Of a stretch of 64,000 bases of DNA, positions 58,485 to 64,000 are shown piece after piece. Source of the stretch: Winogradskyella psychrotolerans (GTDB lineage: Bacteria > Bacteroidota > Bacteroidia > Flavobacteriales > Flavobacteriaceae); NCBI RefSeq assembly GCF_018860565.1, contig NZ_JAHKPS010000013.1:370413-434412 (forward strand). Reading direction: 5' to 3'. Position numbers and translations under genes: made by a program. Each line of letters opens with the position of its first letter. Position 1 is the stretch's first letter. The notes under the pieces are model-generated. The model did no database searches and was not told where the DNA came from. It was given only the letters and a program-made list of their open reading frames with translations.

Positions 58485-60836
58485 TTATTCGGTTTTTAAA
58501 CTATCCACAGGATTTGCAATTGCCGCTTTAATCGCCTGAAAGCTTACCGTCACCATTGCAATTACAATAGCAACTATTCCAGCTATGACAAAAATCCATC
58601 CATTGATTTCTATGCGGTAGGCATAATTCCCTAGCCAATTATCCATAACATACCAAGCCACAGGAATAGCAATTACAATGGCAAGACCAACGAGTTTTAA
58701 AAAGTCTTTAGATAATAATTTGACAATACCAGAAACACTTGCTCCTAAAACTTTACGAACTCCAATTTCTTTGCTACGCTGTTCTGCGGTGTATGCTGCC
58801 AATCCAAAAAGTCCCAAACATGAAATAAGAATGGCCAATAAGGCAAAAAGCTGAGATAGCTTCCCAACGAGTTGTTCACTTTTAAATTTAGCGTTAAACG
58901 CATCATCTACAAAACTGTATTCAAAAGGAAATGCTGGGTTGTGTTTTTTCATTACTGCTTCAATTTTAGACAACACATCGCTAGTTCCTATTTTAGGATT
59001 TGTTTTTAAATACATATAGCTCGCTTCACCATGGTAGTTAAAAAATAGCACAGGATCACTTTGTCCATACATGTCATCAAAAAGGTAATCTTTTACAACA
59101 CCAACAACCGTATAGATATCTCCTCGATCTATCTTCTTACCAATTGCACTGCCTTGCCCCATCAGTTTAGCAAACGATTCTGTAATTAAAACACTCGTAC
59201 TGTCTTTTACCATGTTTTCATAAAACCCACGACCTTCAACGAGTTCCATACCTGCAGTTTCCAAGAAATCGGAACTAATATATCTAAAGAAAATTAAGAC
59301 GTCTTCTGTGTTTGTTCCGCCTGTCCACGTTAAGTTAGAACCATTATTACCTCCATTTAAAATCCCTGAATTGTTTAAACCCACGCTTGAAACCGCACCT
59401 GTTTGTATTAAATCTTGTTTAATGACATCAAATTTTTCAATCATGGTTCCATTGACATTTAACGAAATCAATTGGTCTTTATCAAAACCTAAGTCTCTAT
59501 TTTTTATATGTTGAAGTTGTTGGTATACCAAAATGGTACAAATAATAAATACGATTGAAATTGTAAACTGACCAACAACGAGTCCTTTCCGGATATAATT
59601 GGCAGAACCTTGAGTGACTTTTAACCCTTTTAAAACCTCAACAGGCTTAAATGAGGATAGATAAAAAGCAGGATACAGTCCTGCGAAGATGCCGCACACC
59701 AAGGTAATTCCTAATAAAAATACAATGTGAAATGGTTGCGACAATCCTAAAACTAAATCTTTTTCTATAAGTAAATTGAATTGCGGCAACAACACAAACA
59801 GGAACAGTACACTCACTAAACTAGCTATAAAAGCCAGAATTAAAGCTTCTGAAATAAATTGAAAAATTAATCTTGTGCGACCAGAACCCATCGCTTTTCT
59901 AACGCCAACTTCGTTTGCTCGTTTTTCGCTTCGTGCTGTGGATAAATTCATAAAATTAATACACGCAATGAGTAAGATAATTAAAGCAATGATAGTAAAT
60001 AGTCTTACCGAATCTATGCGTCCACCAACTTGCTTTCCATTTTCAAAATGAGCTCTTAAGTGCCAATCTTTTATGGTATGTAAAAATGCTTTAGAATCGT
60101 TATCACCTGTTTTCTTCTCTAATAAACTTCTTACTTGAGCATCAACACTATTAAAATCGGCTTCTGGTGATAATTCTACAAAGGTATCGGCGAAAAAACT
60201 ACCATAACCATTGGTCCACTCTTTGTCTCCACTCCAACGCTCAAATGGTGCAATCCAATTGATGGGAAATGTGACGTTTTTTGGAAGATTTTCAATCACT
60301 CCAGAAATTAAATAATTCTCAGTATTATCTACTTTGAGTACTTTACCAATAGCCTTTGTATTTTTGCCATAAAGCTGTTCTGCCGTTTCTTGCGTAATAA
60401 CGATGGCTTCAGGATTATTGAAAGCCTCTTTAGCATTACCTTCAACAAATTTTAAGCTAAATATTGTTATAAAATCTTCATCTACAAAACGTCCACCACT
60501 ATTAATGGCATTATCATTTACAGAAAATAATAAATCTCTATGTTTTGTACGAGATGCTTTTGCAACACCAGGAATTTCCGTTTTCATAGCTTCCGCAAAT
60601 GGTCCTGGTGTAGAATTGAACGTTCTCCATTCTCCATCATATTCTTGATGCGTTGGCACATAATACACTTGATCTTGCTTTTCAAATTCCGAATCGAAAC
60701 TCAACTCATCTTCAACCCATAGAAAGATTAAACTGGCACAGGTAATTCCGATGGCTAATCCGAAAATATTCAGAAAGCTATACCCTTTATTTTTACGTAA
60801 CGTCCGGAATGCTATTTTTATATAATTTAAAATCAT
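58485..60836 (-). CDS. FtsX/MacB-like ABC permease
   Basis: A 783-residue inner-membrane permease with two FtsX domains. The N-terminal motif NYIKIAFRTLRKNKGYSFLN, helices at about 21-42 and clusters around 285-420 and 670-780, with two large periplasmic MacB_PCD-like domains, fit the family. EQRSKEIGVRKVLGASVSGI and EKRANEVGVRKAMGSG are the typical cytoplasmic coupling motifs. In Bacteroidetes such permeases export peptides or lipids with TolC. This is one of three tandem paralogues. Confidence 0.92.
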   Translation of the reverse strand: MILNYIKIAFRTLRKNKGYSFLNIFGLAIGITCASLIFLWVEDELSFDSEFEKQDQVYYVPTHQEYDGEWRTFNSTPGPFAEAMKTEIPGVAKASRTKHRDLLFSVNDNAINSGGRFVDEDFITIFSLKFVEGNAKEAFNNPEAIVITQETAEQLYGKNTKAIGKVLKVDNTENYLISGVIENLPKNVTFPINWIAPFERWSGDKEWTNGYGSFFADTFVELSPEADFNSVDAQVRSLLEKKTGDNDSKAFLHTIKDWHLRAHFENGKQVGGRIDSVRLFTIIALIILLIACINFMNLSTARSEKRANEVGVRKAMGSGRTRLIFQFISEALILAFIASLVSVLFLFVLLPQFNLLIEKDLVLGLSQPFHIVFLLGITLVCGIFAGLYPAFYLSSFKPVEVLKGLKVTQGSANYIRKGLVVGQFTISIVFIICTILVYQQLQHIKNRDLGFDKDQLISLNVNGTMIEKFDVIKQDLIQTGAVSSVGLNNSGILNGGNNGSNLTWTGGTNTEDVLIFFRYISSDFLETAGMELVEGRGFYENMVKDSTSVLITESFAKLMGQGSAIGKKIDRGDIYTVVGVVKDYLFDDMYGQSDPVLFFNYHGEASYMYLKTNPKIGTSDVLSKIEAVMKKHNPAFPFEYSFVDDAFNAKFKSEQLVGKLSQLFALLAILISCLGLFGLAAYTAEQRSKEIGVRKVLGASVSGIVKLLSKDFLKLVGLAIVIAIPVAWYVMDNWLGNYAYRIEINGWIFVIAGIVAIVIAMVTVSFQAIKAAIANPVDSLKTE

Positions 60837-60986
60837 ATTCTTTTTTTGACTGAATTAATTATTACTACGTATTATGTAGTGAAGATGATGCCAAAACCAC
60901 AAAACACTAAAAATCAATTAATTAATTTTTATTTTAAAATCCATAGTGTTCGTTTTTGATACACATCTTGTTCGTAAATGAACAAT

Positions 60987-63434
60987 TTATTCTGAGCGTA
61001 AAGAATCCACAGGATTGGCATTTGCCGCCTGTAGCGTCTTTACACTGATGACTAATAAGGCAAAGACAATCATAGCTAATCCACTTACTAAAAACACCCA
61101 GAAACTTATACTTGTTTTATAGGCAAAATCTTGTAACCAATTATTAATGCCGTAATATGCAATTGGTGCCGCAATGATAAAAGCAATTGCTACCAAGATT
61201 AAAAACTCTTTACATAAGAGTGCATTAATTTGAAATAATGACGCTCCTAAAACTTTGCGTACACCTATTTCTTTTACACGACGGTTGGTGGTATAAATCA
61301 CAAGTCCGAGCAATCCTAAACAGCTAATGAGAATTGATAGACCTGTTGCCCAATTTAAAAGTTTAGACATCTTTTGCTCCCGATTATAAAACCTCTGGAT
61401 GGTTTCATCTAAAAATTCTACGCGATAATCATCGGTCTCGGTATAGACTGCTTTATAAGCATTTTCAATTTTTGAAAGTGTTCCTTTAAAATCTGCTGAT
61501 GATTCATTTTGAAAAGCAATATGAACAGCTTGAAACTGACTCCAATCTTGTTGATACCAATCTCCTCTATATGCCATGGGTTTGATATCGCTTCGCAAAG
61601 AACGTTGGAAAAAATCTGCCATAACTCCGACTATAGGCACACTTTGATCACCTAATAAAACTGTTTTTCCAATAGCTTCGTCGGGACTTTTAAAACCAAG
61701 TCTTTTTCGGCATGTCTCATTAATTACTAACTCTTTAACAGTATCATTTCTGATGGTTCGTCCTGCTATAAGATCTAACTCAAATACCTCAGCGTAATTG
61801 ACGTCACCAAAAATAAATTGTAAGTCTAAATTAACCTCATTGTCACCATTATTATAAGTGACTGAAGAACTATTCGTAGAAATAGATGCAGGTGCATGGC
61901 CTCCAATACTAATCGATTTAATTTCTGGAATAGCTCTTAAATTTTCAGCATAAAGCTCTTTTTTAGAAATTTCGCGTTCCGCTCTTGGGTTATAAACAGA
62001 CACAATAGCATCCGTTTTAAAACCCATATCTGTTTCTAAAAGAAAATTAATTTGTTGACCAACCAACAACGTAGCAATTACAAATACTTGAGCAATAGAA
62101 AACTGAAAAACCGTTAAGAATTTACGTAGTTTCACCTTTTTATTTCCGACAGCTAAATGATTTTTTAAAACGGAAACCGTGTTAAATTTTGAAAGTACTA
62201 ATGCTGGATAAAAACCAGATAGAAATGTCACTAATAGTAATAGAATAGCAATACCAAGAATGATTAAAGGTGATTTCATCAGTTCATAGCTTAAACCTTC
62301 TGGCACAAAATCTGAAAACACATTAATCAACCATCTGGAAAGTAATAGCGATAATACTGCAGACACCAAAACCAATAAAAATGTTTCACCCATAAATTGA
62401 CCTATGAGCTGTTTTCTAGAGCTTCCTAATGTTTTACGGATTCCTATTTCTTTGGCACGCTGAGAAGCTTGTGCTGTATTTAGGTTTATAAAGTTGATAC
62501 AACCTAACACCAATAGAAATATAGCCACCAAAGCGAGATTTGTAAGCAGCGATTTACTAGCCTGACCTTTTGACCAATCGTAAATACCATACTTTTCGTT
62601 GAAGTGAATATCTCCTAATGGTTGCAACGTAAATTGTTGTTCATCACCATATTTTTTAGATTCTTCATCTTGGTGCTCCTTTGCTAAATTATCCAAACGA
62701 TTTTGTATTGCTGATAAATCGGCATTTGACGTCACCTTTACAAATAGCTGAGACGCATCGTTGGTGTTATTCCAATTTTTATTGAGGAAATCGTCTCGCA
62801 ATCGAGTTTGTAAAATTGTTGAATGCGAGATAAATTCTTCAAACACAAAATCTGTTCGTTCTTTAAAATTCTCAACAATTCCTGTAACTGTTATATGAAG
62901 TGAATCATTGTAAACTAAGGTTTTTCCAATAATATCTGAAGGTTTTGTATTTGGAAAATAATCAGCTGCTCGATTTTCGGTAAGAATAACATTATTTGGA
63001 CTTGCTAAAATTTCAGATGTATTACCAGCTAAAAATTTATAATCGAAAATCTTAAAATAATCAGCATCTGCAAAAATGACGAAGTTGGGCCATTTAAATT
63101 CGGAATTTAATACTCTATTTTCAACTTTTGAAGGCCGTTCAATATAAAACCCACTAACGGTTTCAAAATTTGAATTCTCGGAAATAACATCCTCCAATGC
63201 TAATGTGACTCCTGGAATAGAAAAATTAGCCTCAGGACTCGTTAAATCTGTAACGACTCTATAAATACGATCCTTATCTTTATGAAATGTATCAAAGGTA
63301 GCATCGTAATAAATCATTAAACCAATCACAAAAGAGGCACTTAAACCAATAGTTAATCCAATAATATTAATCAGAGAAAACACCTTATGTTTCATAAGGT
63401 TCCTCCATGCTATTTTGAAATAATTTTTAATCAT
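60987..63434 (-). CDS. FtsX/MacB-like ABC permease
   Basis: An 815-residue permease from ATG at 63434 (MIKNYFKIAWRNLMKHKVFS); a longer frame from 63461 is unlikely. It has two FtsX domains with coupling motifs SQRAKEIGIRKTLGSSRKQL and NRRVKEIGVRKVLGASLFQI, helices near 20-42, about 285-420 and 695-810, and large periplasmic domains. It is a paralogue of the neighbour at 58485, probably forming heterodimers with it or with the next permease. It lies 150 bases upstream of it on the minus strand. Confidence 0.92.
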   Translation of the reverse strand: MIKNYFKIAWRNLMKHKVFSLINIIGLTIGLSASFVIGLMIYYDATFDTFHKDKDRIYRVVTDLTSPEANFSIPGVTLALEDVISENSNFETVSGFYIERPSKVENRVLNSEFKWPNFVIFADADYFKIFDYKFLAGNTSEILASPNNVILTENRAADYFPNTKPSDIIGKTLVYNDSLHITVTGIVENFKERTDFVFEEFISHSTILQTRLRDDFLNKNWNNTNDASQLFVKVTSNADLSAIQNRLDNLAKEHQDEESKKYGDEQQFTLQPLGDIHFNEKYGIYDWSKGQASKSLLTNLALVAIFLLVLGCINFINLNTAQASQRAKEIGIRKTLGSSRKQLIGQFMGETFLLVLVSAVLSLLLSRWLINVFSDFVPEGLSYELMKSPLIILGIAILLLLVTFLSGFYPALVLSKFNTVSVLKNHLAVGNKKVKLRKFLTVFQFSIAQVFVIATLLVGQQINFLLETDMGFKTDAIVSVYNPRAEREISKKELYAENLRAIPEIKSISIGGHAPASISTNSSSVTYNNGDNEVNLDLQFIFGDVNYAEVFELDLIAGRTIRNDTVKELVINETCRKRLGFKSPDEAIGKTVLLGDQSVPIVGVMADFFQRSLRSDIKPMAYRGDWYQQDWSQFQAVHIAFQNESSADFKGTLSKIENAYKAVYTETDDYRVEFLDETIQRFYNREQKMSKLLNWATGLSILISCLGLLGLVIYTTNRRVKEIGVRKVLGASLFQINALLCKEFLILVAIAFIIAAPIAYYGINNWLQDFAYKTSISFWVFLVSGLAMIVFALLVISVKTLQAANANPVDSLRSE

Positions 63435-63493
63435 GATGTGTTGTTTTATAGCAAAATCCACAAGGTTTTAAACACCTTGCAGGTTGATAATGA

Positions 63494-64000
63494 TTATTCC
63501 GTTCTTAAAGATTCTACAGGATTAGAGGTTGCGGCTTTTATTGTTTTTACAGCTATGGTTAACATGGCGATGACTACTGCTATGCCGCCTGCACCTAAAA
63601 ACATCCAAATATTAAGTTCTATACGATACGCGTAATTCTGCAGCCATTTACTCATGGCCCACCATGCTATTGGAGACGCAATTAAAAAAGCGATAACGAC
63701 TAATTTTAAAAAGTCTTTAGTCAGTAATATTGTAATGGCCGAGACACTCGCACCGACTATTTTACGAACTCCTATTTCCTTTTTACGCTGTGCTACAATG
63801 AGTAATGACATGGCAAACAAACCGATACAACTTAAGATTATGGCAAGTATTGAACCACTACCAATCATGGTAATCATAGTGCGCTCATGACGTAGGGTTC
63901 TATCAATATTTTCATTTAAAAAAGACCCTTGAAATTCGGCATTAGGTTCAATAGTATGCCAAGCTGCTTTTACATCGGTGTAGGCTTGCTCTAAATTTTG
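63494..64000 (-). CDS. FtsX/MacB-like ABC permease, C-terminal part
   Basis: The reading frame continues past the window edge. The visible 168 codons hold the last FtsX domain, with hydrophobic helices and the coupling motif QRKKEIGVRKIVGASVSAIT. They end LTIAVKTIKAATSNPVESLR, similar to the ends of the other two permeases (ANPVDSLRSE, ANPVDSLKTE). It is the third tandem paralogue and lies 59 bases upstream of the second. N-terminus and start lie beyond 64000. ATG at 63877 is internal, not a start. Confidence 0.9.
   Translation of the reverse strand, partial: QNLEQAYTDVKAAWHTIEPNAEFQGSFLNENIDRTLRHERTMITMIGSGSILAIILSCIGLFAMSLLIVAQRKKEIGVRKIVGASVSAITILLTKDFLKLVVIAFLIASPIAWWAMSKWLQNYAYRIELNIWMFLGAGGIAVVIAMLTIAVKTIKAATSNPVESLRTE

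Noticed and set aside
1..64000. CRISPR arrays, insertion sequences, prophage or integron parts
   Set aside because: No regularly spaced direct repeats, transposase or integrase motifs were seen in the window.

Overview
The window looks like a piece of chromosome from a marine-type member of the Flavobacteriaceae (Bacteroidetes). The evidence is AT-rich DNA, lipoprotein signals ending in Cys followed by acidic residues (SCSKDDD, SCSSDDD), promoter boxes of the Bacteroidetes type TAnnTTTG, a one-piece tmRNA with the tag GENNYALAA, and gene families typical of this group (tricorn-like peptidase, DPP III, TPR histidine kinase, DUF5723, DUF4920, CreD with an HTH_34 regulator). I cannot name the species. 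No insertion sequence, prophage, integrase, CRISPR array, rRNA or tRNA was seen, so this reads as ordinary chromosome with a few accessory patches.

Layout. 1-5 kb: end of lysA, an AI-2E family transporter, a large secreted tricorn-like protease and a 39-residue membrane peptide. 5-14.3 kb, minus strand: DinB-like protein, M28 peptidase, PPK2 kinase, an NtrC-like response regulator without a DNA-binding domain, MscS channel, ABC-2 exporter pair, then grpE-dnaJ. 14.3-24.6 kb: YceI lipoprotein, envelope proteins, a TPR histidine kinase/LuxR regulator pair, a MazG-like protein, ilvE, DUF4920, a CXXCH lipoprotein, mnmD and a TIGR01777 epimerase. 24.6-29.3 kb: PLP decarboxylase, P-loop kinase and a stretch of small unknown proteins. 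29.3-38 kb: DPP III, SRPBCC-GyrI fusion, crcB, transglutaminase, and the CreD locus with its own small regulator and two copies of a shared operator-like sequence. 38-42.2 kb: SDR, saccharopine-dehydrogenase-like enzyme, EamA transporter, then a candidate structured RNA directly before ssrA.

42.3-49.6 kb is the most unusual block: a three-gene operon of an HD-PycTM protein, a GAF-domain protein and a 1221-residue outer-membrane lipoprotein that joins a calcineurin-like phosphatase, a HipA/Fam20-like kinase fold and a beta-barrel. 49.7-52.7 kb is a TetR-controlled redox/detoxification cluster (HAD dehalogenase, DsbA-like, EthD, AhpD-like), with matching palindromes before the operon and before tetR. 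52.8-55.3 kb holds a DUF3037/HipA-like kinase pair, MarC and an FKBP isomerase. 55.4 kb to the end, minus strand, is a MacB-type export locus: TolC, ATPase, DUF2807 protein and three tandem FtsX-type permeases, the last cut by the window edge.

The best candidates for undescribed biology are (1) the CreD/HTH_34 operator pair, (2) the HD-PycTM/GAF/phosphatase-kinase-barrel operon, (3) the structured RNA before ssrA, and (4) the TetR palindromes. All functions are read from motifs; no searches were run.
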